Assembly: GCA_963205495.1 (NCBI GenBank)
Contig: CAUJIN010000044.1
Span: 1-56,900 of the forward strand
Reading direction: 5' to 3'
Source: Pseudomonadota bacterium
GTDB taxonomy: Bacteria > Pseudomonadota > Gammaproteobacteria > Xanthomonadales > Xanthomonadaceae
DNA: 56,900 nucleotides
A model generated the notes under the pieces. It did not search any database and was not told the origin of the DNA. It saw nothing but the letters and a program-made list of their open reading frames with translations. This document shows positions 1 through 9,912 of the stretch, one piece after another (position 1 is the first letter of the stretch; every line of letters starts with the position of its first letter). A program made the position numbers and the translations under genes.

Positions 1-3000
1 CTGGCCGGTGACCTGCTGGTAGACCTCCGAAGGCGCGGCGGCGTTGTTCATGCGATAGGCATGGCCGCGCACGTTCCAGGCGCGCTCCACGGTGCCGCCG
101 CTGGCGTCGGTTTCCCGGTAGGGGCGGCCCAGGGTGTCGTAGAGCCAGGATTCGGTATGGGTGGTGGCATCCAGCAGCGTGGCGCGGCTGGACAGGCGGC
201 CCTGTCCGTCATAGCCCAGGGTGCGCCGCCAGGTGGGCTCGTCCGGAACGCTGCGCTCCTCGTAGTGAAGCTGGCCGCGGCCGCCGGCGGCGGTGTCGTA
301 GATCCAGCGGTCGGTGGTGAGGCCGGGAACGGGAAGGTCGGGCTCTTCAAATCCATCGGCAAATATCCGCCCTGCGGGTGGAGGTGCGCTGGCGGCGGCG
401 GTGCGCCCGCTCTGGCGCCGCCACAGGCGGCCCAGTGCGTCGTAGTCCATGCGCACCTCCATGCCGGCGCCGTCGATCGTGCGGATCACCTCGCCCGCGG
501 CGTTGTGGAACGCCTGCTCGGTGCCGCGGTCCGGGTCGATGGATTTCGTGCGCCGGCCCAGGGCGTCGTACTCGTAGCGCGTCACGATCTCGCCCCGGCC
601 CGCATCGCGCGTGAGGGTGCGCAGGTTGCCGTGCGCGTCGTAGGTCATCTCCAGCGTCATCCCCAGGCTGCTGGGGGTTCCCGGATTGGCCTGCCGGGTC
701 TGGATCACCTGGCCGATGGCGTTGCGGGTTTCCTGCGCCTTATGGCCCTTGGCATTGGTAGTGGTGGTGACCAGACCGGCGTAGGCCACCGCGGCGGTGC
801 TGGCATCAGGCAGCGTCGTTTTGACCGGCCGGCCCAGCACGTCGTATTCGTGGCGCGTCCACGCCGCGTTGCCGCAGGCGTCGTAGGTGCCGCCCTGGAA
901 GTCCGGCTCGCCGTTGACGGCAGGGGTGCTCAGGAAGAAGGGTTCGCTGCCGCGCTCGGGTCGGGTCTTTGCGTCGTAATACGCACAGGTGGCGGTGAAG
1001 CTGCCGGCGGCAAAGCCCTGCGTCACGCTGAGGATGGGGCGGCCCAGGCGGTCGTGGTAGGTCCAGGCGGTGGGCGCGAGCTGGTTGCTGCCGGAGGCCG
1101 AGGACACGCTGCGGCTGCGGTACACCGCATCGGCCGGACAGGCGACCTGGCTGCATCAGCGGTAGGTGAGGGTCGCGGCCGCGCCGCTGCTGTCGCCCGC
1201 GTAGTAGGGGCGGCCCAGCGCGCCGTGGCGGACCTGGCTCATCAGGCCGTTGATGGCGCTCTGCTGGGTGGGGTTGCCGAACTCGTCGCGGCTGGTGATC
1301 GTCACTGACGCCTGTTCGCTCACCGTGCCGGTCGGGCCGGCGGCGCCGGTGTAATACGGCAGGTACGTCGCCCTGGCGTAGCGGCCCTTGGCATCGTAGG
1401 CGGTGCGCGCGTAGCGGTGCACGGCGGTGATCTCGCCGGGCGTGCCCGCCGGGCGGTGGCTGACGCGGGCAGGTGTTTTGCACTCGGCGTCGGTCAGGGT
1501 CGAGCCGTCGGCCTCGAACGCGCTGCACTGGAAGGAGTGGGTGCGGTTGCCGTAGGCATCCAGGGTGTGGAGGGTGCGCAGCTCCTGCGCGGCGTCGCCG
1601 CCGGGCTGGACTTTTTCCTGGGTGAGCAGGCCGGTTTTTTCGCTGCCGGCCAGGTCGTAGTCGAAGCGGCTGGCGCGGGTGTGCCAGTTCGTGCAGGCAG
1701 GGTTCGGGCCGGTGCCGCACTCGCCGCTGGTCTGGACCTGCGACTCGGTCAGGCGGCCCAGCCGCCACGCCGCGGCGTCGTTGACATAGGTGTTCTCGGT
1801 GACCTGGGAGGACAGCAGCCGGCCGGCGGGGCCGGTGCCATCCCACTGGTTGACCCGCGAATAGGTCAGGTTGCCGAAGGTGTCCTCGTAGCAGAACGCC
1901 GACTCGGTGGTGCCCAGCCAGGCGCCGTTGCCCGCGCCATCGGAGTTGTAGGCGCTCGCCTCCTCGGAGCTGACGATCAGGTAGGGAAAGATCGGCTGCG
2001 GGTTCGACAGCGGGCTGAACTCGCCGCGCAGCGCCGCGCGGTCCAGGTCGACGCAGGCCTGCCGGATCGGGTTGGCCGAGAGGGGGCAGGCGCTGCCGTC
2101 GAGCGCGCCCTGGCAGGCCCAAATGTTGACGCTGGCGGAAATCCGCGTGCCCACTGCCGTAGGCCACGTCGCCCCGACGCTGTAGAAGCAGCTCTGGCCG
2201 ATGGCCTCCGGATCGGCGCGGCAGGCGTCGATCGCCGCCGAGCCGTAGCCGAGCGCCGAGGCCACGACGCGCTTTTCCGAGGTGTCCGGGCTGCCGACGA
2301 AGGGAAAATCCTGCCGGTAGGCGGTGCGGCTGACGACGTGCCGCGCCGGGCTGGCCTCGTGCACGCCGTCGAAGGTGGCGATCTCCCGGAAGCCCAGGAA
2401 GCCGCGCCCGCCCGACTGCAGCTTCGCGCCGGTGTAGCGGTAGCCGACCTCGGCCATCGCGGCGGCGTTCTCGTAGGTGGGTGCGCTGCTGCTCGCCTTC
2501 GCCACCACGTACATCGGCGCGAGCAGGTCGAAGGTGGGCGAGCCGCGCCCGTTTGTCTCCACGGCGGTGAGCGAACCCGTGTCGCGCCGGTACACCCCGG
2601 CGTTGGTCAGCGGCTGGTAGTCGATCTGCGTGACCGCGCCGATGCCGTCGGTGATCCGCGCAGCGACGTCGCGCGCCTGGTGGCGGGTGCTGGAGCGGCT
2701 GGTGAACAGCACCGTGCTGCTGCCGGCGCGCTTGAAGCGCACGTAGTCCACCGCACCGTCGCCGTCGAAATCGGCGAAGAAGTGCTCGTGATCCAAGGGA
2801 CTGGCGGTGGCCCATGCGCCGCCGCCGGGCACGTGGCGGGCCGCCTCCATGGTGCCCGATGCGCCCTGCCCGTAGCGCACGCAGAAGGGCCGGCTGGCGT
2901 TGGGCACGTCGCCCGCGCCGCAGGTGCTGCCGGTGGGCGGATAGAGCAGGTCGGCGCGGCCGTCGCCGTTCACGTCGGCCACCTGCGCCAGATCCGGGTT

Positions 3001-5340
3001 GACAATGCCGGTTGCGTCGTAAAACGCAGTGGTGAACCCCGTGCCGGTATTGAGCCGCAGCCGCCAAGTCTGCCCGTTGCTGACGCTGGGCACCCGATAC
3101 AGCAGGTCGGTCAGCCCGTCGCCGTTGAAATCGGCCAGCTGGATGTGGCGGGCGTCCGTGGGCATCTCGCCGACGGAGTTCTCATAAATGCGCAGGCTGT
3201 CGTAGGACTGAAATTCCACCAGGAACGGGTCGACGCGGGAGGTGAAAAACTGCCAGTACCGCTGGAAGCTGACGGACTCTGGTGCCGCGGCCAGCTCGGC
3301 ATGCAGGGCGTCCATCTGATCGGGCAGAAGGAAGCGTACTTCCGTCTCTCCATCGCCCTGCAGGGCGTCGTAGGTCCGGCTGACCTGAAACATCAGGTCG
3401 CCGCGTCCGTCGCCGTCGATCTCCGCCGCAACGAGCCTGTCCCTTGACCAGGGTGCCAGGGTGTACGAGCAGCTCGTGGGCTTGGGGGTTCCGGGGTACT
3501 CCCAGGAGCACGGATCGTCCGGCGCGAAGCGGATCTGGAACGGCTTCTCGGTACCAAACCGCAGGCCGAACGCGACGGGAGAGATCTCGTAGCGTTCGCG
3601 CAGCCGGCTGCGCAGGTGATATTCGAACGGATTCACCGGGTCTTGGACGGCATAGAGCACGTCCAGCAGCCCGTCGCCGTCGAGGTCGATCAGGCGCAGG
3701 AGCGTGTCGCCCAGCGACAGGCCGTTCAGCAGGTCGGTTCCGGTGACGAACGCCGATGCGCCGGAAGAGGCCGGGCGCTGGCTGGCGGCGGCATAGACCC
3801 GCCACCCGCCGCCGGTCGAATTGTCCAGCACCAGCAGGTCGTCGCGCCCATCTCCGTCGTAGTCGAACAGCTGCCACCCGTCGCTGCCTTCGGAAATCTC
3901 CTGCGTCACGCAAACGGCCTGCTGGTACGGCGTCGCCAGGGTGAGCCGGCTGATTCCACCGCTTGCCAGCCTGTCGCCGTAGCTGACGTAGATGCGACTC
4001 TTGCAGACCGATTCCCCCGTGCTCTTGACCCATGCCAGATCGAGCCGCCCATCTCCATCCACGTCGCCGTAGCGCGCGCCCTTGCGATCCTTCGCATCGA
4101 GGAGGAAGGTGCTGTCGGAATGTACGTCGAACTGGTATCTGGCGGTCGACTCGGTGAACGTGGTCGCCGGGTAGCAGACCTGCGCGGCGTCCACGCCGGT
4201 ATCGCCCGGCCCCTTGTTGCACTCTTGCACCGAAACCAGCTGGCGCGAGCTGCTGTTGGATCCGGACGTGGCGTAGCTCAGCCCGTAGTAGCGCAGGGTG
4301 AGCGGCGTGCCGGCGAAGGGATCCTGCACCTTGATCCAGTCCAGGCGAAGTGTTTGAGCCACCTGAGAACCGGCCTGCCACCCCCGTTGCTGGGTGATCG
4401 TGTCCGGGCTGTAGCCGAACAACACCCGCGCATAGGGCGCCGACGCCGAGGCGGACTGGCCGGGCAACACCCGCTTGCCGGTGTAGCGCACTTCTGACAG
4501 CACGTACTCGTCGCTGCCTGCGCCGCTGGTGGTCTCCGTGGTGTTGAGGAACTTCCTGTAGTGGTAGGAGAGGTAGTTGCCGGTTGAGTCCTCGACGCGG
4601 TTCAGCGCCCAGGCCGAGACGGCGCAGACGATGCCGGTGCTCACGCCGCAGTGGTTGCGCTCAATGCGCGCATCGACGCTGTTGCCGTACTCGGACGTCG
4701 ACCCGTCCCTGCGCTCGACGGTGAAGTACTGCGGGCCGGTATAGGTGGCCGGGCTGGCATCGTTGTTGCCGCCTTTGGAGGTGACGCGCGTGAAGGGGTC
4801 CAGCTCGGGCCGGTAGACCGCGTTGTTCGCGCCGTACGCGCCCGACACCAGCAGCAGGCGCTGGCCGTCGAGGCAGAACGCGTCGTCGTTGCGAAAACCG
4901 ATCGGCGGCGCGGTGACGAAAGGGTTGGACGTCGGGAAACCGAATCCACCGGGTGTGACGTAATCCCCCGCCTCGCGCGTCCTGCGGCATCGCTCGATCG
5001 CGGACTGCCCGCCGATGCTCCAGCCCTTGCCGGCAACCCCCATTCCTCCCTGGCTGGAGTAGTCGAGCGACAGCGTCGGCGCCACTCCCGCCGTGCCGGG
5101 CGGCACCGCGATCGAAATCGAGTACGTCGCCTGCCCCGACTCATCCACCCGGAACACCCCCGCCGTCGCACCCACCGCGTCGGAGACGAGGTCGCGGGCT
5201 GGCTGGGCGTAGGCACCCGGGCCGACAGACTGGCAAGCCAGGACCACCCACATCACCCACATGAGCCATCGCCATGCCAGGACACGCCCGACAGACGCAT
5301 GGGAGGCTGGAACGGTTTGATCATTCATGGAGCACTGCAT
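1..5340 (-). pseudogene. SpvB/VCBS/YD-repeat (RHS-like, Tc-toxin B type) secreted protein, interrupted by in-frame TGA, 3' end outside window
   Basis: Begins at ATG 5340 (AGGAA about 9 nt upstream; a second ATG lies at 5328). A signal peptide with a Trp-rich hydrophobic core ends at AYA (residue 45). A SpvB-like region follows (TYSISIAVPPGTAGVAP), then at least seven VCBS/FG-GAP calcium-type motifs such as DGDGRLDLAW, DYDGDGRDDLLV and DFNGDGLTDLLY, then a TcdB-middle-like stretch (ITDGIGAVTQIDY). A TGA at 1156-1158 ends a 1394-residue product, but the same frame stays open to base 1 for 385 more codons and encodes typical YD repeats (YDALGR occurs several times). Family members are long shells that carry a C-terminal toxin; that part would lie beyond the left edge. 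Either a nonsense mutation or assembly error has broken one gene, or the shell ends early. An IFADGFE motif sits in the post-stop part at 346-366. Confidence 0.85.
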
Positions 5341-5400
5341 GGCGTATTCCTGCTCGGCGTGGGAAGGCAGGCGATTTTCAGGGTGCCTGCAACAGGCTCG

Positions 5401-5416
5401 CGTATCGGCCGATACG
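5401..5416. promoter_or_regulatory. Perfect 16-bp palindrome, operator candidate
   Basis: CGTATCGGCCGATACG is a perfect inverted repeat 61 bp upstream of the ATG of the SpvB/RHS gene, in the 217-bp divergent region shared with the XRE regulator gene. Its position fits a binding site of a dimeric regulator, possibly the adjacent XRE protein. No function is shown by the sequence alone. Confidence 0.4.
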
Positions 5417-5557
5417 TGAAGGTTCGTGGAGGCGTTCCGCCCGGCCCCGCAGCCGGCAGGCGCAGGGGTTCGCAGGCAGATGGTTTCTCCCCGGAAAATC
5501 CTGTGTGGATTATTCCTGAATGGACTCTAGCTTGCTACGCTGTTCTTCGGCAAGCCC

Positions 5558-5845
5558 ATGTCCCGCTCGATCCACCATCGCCATTACAAGCTGCTGCTCG
5601 CTCATCTCCGGGAACTCCGGGAAGCGGCGGGCATCACGCAGGCGGCATTGGCTCAGTCCTTGGGGCGCACCCAAGGCCACATTTCCAAGATCGAATGCGG
5701 GGACCGCCGGATGGATGCGCTGCAGTTCGTCGAGATCTGCGAGGCGCTGGGAGCCGATCCGGTCGCGGCGTTCACGCGTTTCGTGAGGGCTCGTGCAGCC
5801 GATAGCGCGGATATGGAGCAGTTCCGGAAACCACACCGGAAATAG
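5558..5845 (+). CDS. XRE-family helix-turn-helix regulator
   Basis: A 95-residue protein made almost only of a Cro/CI-type DNA-binding domain (about residues 12-66). The HTH core reads TQAALAQSLGRTQGHISKIE, followed by the usual acidic-hydrophobic helix (FVEICEALGADP). There is no ligand-binding or protease domain. It is divergent from the SpvB/RHS gene, and a perfect palindrome lies between them, so local control of that gene is plausible but inferred. Residues after position 75 are not conserved-looking. The start at 5558 has only a weak purine stretch (GGCAAG) upstream. A toxin partner is not visible, so a toxin-antitoxin role is not supported. Confidence 0.85.
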   Translation: MSRSIHHRHYKLLLAHLRELREAAGITQAALAQSLGRTQGHISKIECGDRRMDALQFVEICEALGADPVAAFTRFVRARAADSADMEQFRKPHRK

Positions 5846-5923
5846 ATTATGAGCAGGGCAAGCACGCACTGAGCTTCCAGGTCGCAGCGCAACTCGCCAA
5901 AGGGCACCTCGAAAAACTGCCGC

Positions 5924-5945
5924 CATTCCGGCTTTCGCCGGAATG
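5924..5945. repeat. Short hairpin (9-bp stem, 4-nt loop)
   Basis: CATTCCGGC-TTTC-GCCGGAATG lies in the 134-bp gap between the XRE gene and the convergent TonB receptor gene. Such CATTCC...GGAATG hairpins are common dispersed intergenic repeats in related proteobacteria (from memory). It may end transcription from either side, though no T-run follows. Confidence 0.5.
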
Positions 5946-5979
5946 ACGTGGGGACGTGGGTTTTCGAGGTTCTCCGCCG

Positions 5980-7998
5980 TCAGAACCCGTAGCTGACGTT
6001 GAGGAACCAGGTCCGTCCCGGCATCGGGTAGCCCTTAGCCAGCTCGTACCACTTGTCGCCGAGGTTGCGCCCGCCGGCCTCGATGTCGAGCCCGTCCCGC
6101 GGCGACCACACCAGCTTGGCGCCGAAGACGGCGTAGCCGCCCAGACGCAGGAATCCGCCCTGGGAACCGGGACCGCGGTAGGCGACGATGCGACCTTGTT
6201 CGGCCTCGACGCTGGCCGTCGCCAGCCAGCGCGATGACAGCGCCCACTGGCCGTGCGCGAACAGGCGCTGGCGCGGGCTGTTGGTCAGCTGTTGCGAACG
6301 GTCCGCAAGGTTGTCGCGGTCCAGCAGGGGCCAGGCCACGCCGAGCTGCCCGCGCTCGCCCAGCGCCTGCTGCAGCGACAGTTCCACGCCACGGCTGTGT
6401 GCGCTGCCGATGTTCCGGGCCTGGTCGCACCAGCTGCCGCCGCACTGGTCGGGCGCCACCAGCGCGTCCTCGATCAGATCGTCGATGCGGGCGTGGAACA
6501 GCGCCGCTTCCGCCTGCGCGCCGTCCCAGGGCTGCCCGCGCCAGCCCAGTGCGAGGTGGCGCGCGGTTTCCGGCTTCAGGTCGGGATTGGGCAGGGCGCG
6601 GCCCATGCGCGCGGAGTAGCGGTCCTTGATGGTGGGAAAGCGCGTCCTGCGCGAGATGCTGGCGTACAGCTGGCCGTGTTCGCTGACGTCGCGCTGCAGT
6701 TCGACGAGCGCGTTGTTGGCGCTGGTTTTTCCTACCGGCCAGAAATAGACCTCCCTGGCGTCGCGCTGCTCGTGGCTCGCGCCCAGGCGCAGGCCGTAGC
6801 GGTCGCCCAGGGTGATGCTGTCCTCCAGCGCCAGCGAGGTGGTCACGTCGCGGTAGTCCTTGGTCGGCGACTTGGGATTGGTGTCGCGGTGGCGGTCGTC
6901 CTTGTGGTGCAGCGCAAGCTGCAGGTCGTGGTTGGCGATGGCCTGGGTGGACAGCGCCACGCTGACGCCGCGGGTCTTGTCCTCGTACACGCTGGGAAAG
7001 CTGGTGGTGTTGAGCTGGGTGGCGTAGGTGCCGTCGCTGTAGGCCTCCAGCCCGTTGCCGTAGCGATCCTCGTAGGCGCGCAGCTTCAGGCTGCTGCTTT
7101 CACCCAGGCCGAGGTTGCCGATGAAGTAAAGGCTCTCCTTGACCCACCACGGCCAGCGCCAGTAGCGGATGCCGCTGCCGGCGCGGCCGGTGTAGACGGG
7201 ATTGCCCTTCTCGCCGTCCTGCTTCACGTAGCCGATGGCGAACTCGCTGCGCTCGCTGGGCGCATAGCCGATCTTGATCGAGGCGCGGCGGTCGCTGCGG
7301 TAGGCGTTCTCGCGCGCGTCGCCCGTGTCGGTGGGATTGGCCTTGTAGTCGATGAAGCCGTCCGGCAGAGGGAAGCCGTCGGCGTCCAGCCACGACCAGC
7401 CGGCCTGCAGGTACCAGTCGCCGTGGCGCATGCCGAGGTTGGCCGCCGCCTTGCGCTCGCCGCCGCTGCCCGCGCCGAGGCGCACGTCGCCTTCCAGCGG
7501 CTGCGTGGGCTAGCGCGAGACGAGGTTGATCGCGCCGCCCAGCGTGTTCGGGCCTTACAGCAGCGAGGCCGCGCCCTTGGCGACGCGGATTTCGGCCAGG
7601 TCGAAGGTGGTGAAGCGGCCGAAGTCGATGTAGCCGTCGTAGGGAACGTACTGCGGGATGCCGTCGAGGAACACCGGCACCTGGCGCGGGTCGAAGCCGC
7701 GCACGTACACCAGCGATTCGTTGCGGCTGTTGTTGGACAGCGCCACGCCGGGCGCGACGGCGACGGCTTCGCCCACGGTGTCGCGGTTGAGCGCGTCGAG
7801 CTGCTCGCGGGTGATGGCCGATTCGCCGGCCGGCGGCTGCGCGGTCCGCTGGCCCAGCACGACCACGCGGCCGAGTTCGAAGGGTTTGACGGTCTTGTCC
7901 GCGGCGTCTTCGGCGTGGGCCGCGGCAAGGCAGGCGAGGCTGGCGAGCAGGGCGGTGGCCAGCGCGCGCCGATGAAGCGTTGCATGGGAGTGGGACAT
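5980..7998 (-). pseudogene. TonB-dependent outer-membrane receptor with two in-frame stop codons in the plug
   Basis: The frame starts at ATG 7998 (AGAAGAG upstream) with a signal peptide ending AAAHA. The plug domain is clear: TVGEAVAVAPGVALSNN, VYVRGFDPRQVPVFLDG and FDLAEIRVAKGAASLL. The frame is then broken by TAA at 7555-7557 and TAG at 7510-7512. Between and after them it continues without a shift (GPNTLGGAINLVSR, then PTQPLEGD) into a normal 22-strand-type barrel that ends in an aromatic residue (FLNVSYGF), as this family requires for outer-membrane insertion. The first stop replaces the near-invariant Tyr of SLLYGPNT. No full receptor can be made unless the stops are read through or are sequencing errors. 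The ligand is unknown. It is last in a minus-strand series below the molybdenum genes. Confidence 0.85.
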
Positions 7999-8143
7999 GG
8001 CTCTTCTCTGGAATGGGAAAACGTGAATCGCGGGCACGACGCGCCCTTGCCGTTCTCCCTGGCATCGGGCGGACGGGCGCGGCGTTTCGTCGGGGCGTAG
8101 GGCGGCGGCGGGGTGAAGCGCTATGCGCACCCGCCGCGCGGGG

Positions 8144-8671
8144 TCATTCCATGCGGATCACTTCGATTCCGCTGAGCCAGCGCACGTGGCGCGGGCCGGT
8201 CTTGATGTTCTGGCCGGAAATCAGCAGCAGCTGGCCTTCGCGCGCTTCCAGCGGCTTGCCGTCCTTCTCCCAGGCCACCAGCACGTCCTTGCCGATGGGG
8301 CTGTTGTACAGCTCGTTCCAGGAAAAGGTGACGAGGTAGCCGTCGGTGGCGCGCGCCAGGATCACCATGCGGCGCGCGTCCTTGTGACCCTGCACGTCGA
8401 TGCCGACCCGGTCGATCACGTCGGTCAGGCGCACGCCGCGGAAGTTCTGCACCGAACCCACGGTGGCACCGGAGGCGCAGACCACGTCCACCGGGCCGGT
8501 GTCGCGCGCCACCAGATCCTGGAGCGCGGCCACGTCGAACTCGGCGGGAGCCTTCACCGCGCCCGTGACCCGGACCGAATGGCTGGGCGTGCCGGTTTCC
8601 GGATGGTCGGCGGGTGTCGCCGACAGGACCGGAGACAGCAGCAGCGCGAGCAGGAGCGCGTGGATCTTCAA
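8144..8671 (-). CDS. Periplasmic molybdopterin-binding-domain protein (PF00174 type)
   Basis: A 175-residue exported protein: signal peptide to about residue 18 (LLLSPVLSA), then one domain resembling the molybdopterin-binding fold of sulfite oxidase/YedY. Cys65 in VDVVCASG is in the position of the molybdenum-ligating Cys of that family, and the FRGVRLTDVIDRVG helix and TFSWNELYN stretch also match. It is much shorter than true oxidoreductases and lacks a dimerisation domain, so it may be a cofactor-binding partner or a non-catalytic relative. The start is TTG at 8671, chosen because AGGA lies about 11 nt upstream and no in-frame ATG or GTG precedes it. Its neighbours are a TehA-like channel and the molybdate uptake operon. 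Confidence 0.75.
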   Translation of the reverse strand: MKIHALLLALLLSPVLSATPADHPETGTPSHSVRVTGAVKAPAEFDVAALQDLVARDTGPVDVVCASGATVGSVQNFRGVRLTDVIDRVGIDVQGHKDARRMVILARATDGYLVTFSWNELYNSPIGKDVLVAWEKDGKPLEAREGQLLLISGQNIKTGPRHVRWLSGIEVIRME

Positions 8672-8749
8672 GGGAGCTTCCTCGTTATGAATTTGAGTAC
8701 ATATCGGGAACAGGATAGCGCCCGCGCCGCGCTCGCGGATTGATCCACG

Positions 8750-9805
8750 TCAGTTTTCCGCCGTTCGCCACTGCCGGTACAGCGCGCGCAGCTGGCTGGC
8801 GAACAGCAGGGTCCAGGCCGTCATGCCGACGGCGAACATCGCCTGGGGCAGGCGCTCCAGGAAGGGCAGCTGCAGCGCGTCGATCATGCGGTGCGTGCTG
8901 GCGGCGTACATGCCCAGGGGAAACACCGCGCCCCAGTACATCGGGTCGTAGGCGAAGGGAAACCGGCGGACGAAGTGCCGCCACACCGCCAGCACCGCGA
9001 GCATCGGGATCCACCAGGTGCCGGTGGCCCAGTAGAACACGGTGAATCCCTTGAGGAAGGGCAGCATCGAGTGCAGGAACGGCGCGTGCGGCGCGTTGAG
9101 GATGAGCAGGGCGCCGGCCAGGGTCGAGATCGCCATCGCGCCCATGTTGATCCAGTAGGGCGGCGACAGGTCGGCGGGCGAGAAGGGGAAGAAGGTGTAG
9201 CGGTAGAAGATCAGCGACATCATCCAGATGTAGAGCATCCCGCCCCACAGCCACATCGACAGCGCGAAGAAGTTGAGCTCCATGCGCAGCGGCTGCCCGA
9301 CCTCGGGGGCGATCAGCGCCGCCAGCACCGCCATCGACTGGGTGGCCACCACCGCCAGCAGCCAGCCGCCGTTGATGCCGCGATCCAGCGCGGGCTTCTC
9401 CTGCTTGACCGTCAGCACCGTGAAGATGGTGTAGGTCAGGAGGATCCAGGCCAGCAGGCCGACGGCACCGAGCGCCGCCGCCACGGGCAGGCTGCCGCCG
9501 ATCAGGAGGCTCTGGCTGCCCAGCACCGAGCAGGCCGCCACGAAGGTGAAGAATCCCGGCGCGTTGAGGTGGTTGAAGAGGTCGTCGCGCACCCGCCGCG
9601 GGTGCCAGGCCAGGTGCGCCAGCGCCAGCGCGCCGATCGCGAGGAACAGCAGCCAGTTGAGCGCGAGCAGGGCCTTGGGCAGCACCGGAATGCCGATCAG
9701 GTGGGCCGCCAGCGACAGGATGCCGGTCGCCATCACCATGCTGAAATAGCCGGGCGAGAGGGACGCGGTGGCGTGGCGCAGACGGCGCAGCGAATCCGAT
9801 CTCAT
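8750..9805 (-). CDS. TehA/SLAC1-family C4-dicarboxylate/anion channel protein
   Basis: About 351 residues with ten hydrophobic segments in the TehA/SLAC1 pattern. It starts with the family signature LSPGYFSMVMATGILS and ends soon after the last helix (WTLLFASQLRALY). Relatives conduct anions or are annotated as tellurite-resistance/dicarboxylate transporters; the substrate here is unknown. ATG 9805 is preferred because GGGGG precedes it by about 11 nt; an alternative ATG lies eight codons upstream at 9829. A TTGAT-N4-GTCAA box and a 12-bp-stem hairpin lie upstream, suggesting control by an FNR/ANR-type regulator. Genes on both sides are molybdenum-related, so transport of an anion linked to that metabolism is possible but inferred. 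Confidence 0.85.
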   Translation of the reverse strand: MRSDSLRRLRHATASLSPGYFSMVMATGILSLAAHLIGIPVLPKALLALNWLLFLAIGALALAHLAWHPRRVRDDLFNHLNAPGFFTFVAACSVLGSQSLLIGGSLPVAAALGAVGLLAWILLTYTIFTVLTVKQEKPALDRGINGGWLLAVVATQSMAVLAALIAPEVGQPLRMELNFFALSMWLWGGMLYIWMMSLIFYRYTFFPFSPADLSPPYWINMGAMAISTLAGALLILNAPHAPFLHSMLPFLKGFTVFYWATGTWWIPMLAVLAVWRHFVRRFPFAYDPMYWGAVFPLGMYAASTHRMIDALQLPFLERLPQAMFAVGMTAWTLLFASQLRALYRQWRTAEN

Positions 9806-9850
9806 GACGATGCCCCCGTGCGAATGCACCGGCCGACGGCGGCCGGGCCT

Positions 9851-9880
9851 GCGCCGCAGACTAGGGCCAGTCTGCGGCGC
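9851..9880. repeat. Perfect 12-bp-stem hairpin between modC and tehA
   Basis: GCGCCGCAGACT, a 6-nt loop, then AGTCTGCGGCGC. It sits just past the end of modC on the minus strand and just before tehA. It may be a terminator of the mod operon (no T-run) or a regulator site overlapping the tehA promoter. Confidence 0.55.
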
Positions 9881-9885
9881 CGTAC

Positions 9886-9899
9886 TTGATGGAGGTCAA
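9886..9899 (-). promoter_or_regulatory. FNR/ANR-type binding box upstream of tehA
   Basis: TTGATGGAGGTCAA matches the TTGAY-N4-RTCAA consensus of FNR/ANR/DNR regulators in both half-sites. Its centre lies about 88 bp upstream of the tehA ATG, leaving room for a promoter with the box near -41.5. The box also lies directly downstream of the modC stop, so modC is unlikely to be its target. Confidence 0.5.
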
Positions 9900-9912
9900 A
9901 CACGGCGGACCG

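Noticed and set aside
1156..1158. Selenocysteine or general stop-codon recoding at the TGA in the RHS-like gene
   Set aside because: No hairpin of SECIS type is evident after the TGA, the position has no expected catalytic residue, and the nearby receptor gene is interrupted by TAA and TAG, which one recoding system would not cover.
5558..5845. XRE gene as antitoxin of a toxin-antitoxin pair
   Set aside because: No small toxin-like gene is adjacent on the same strand; the next gene is convergent.
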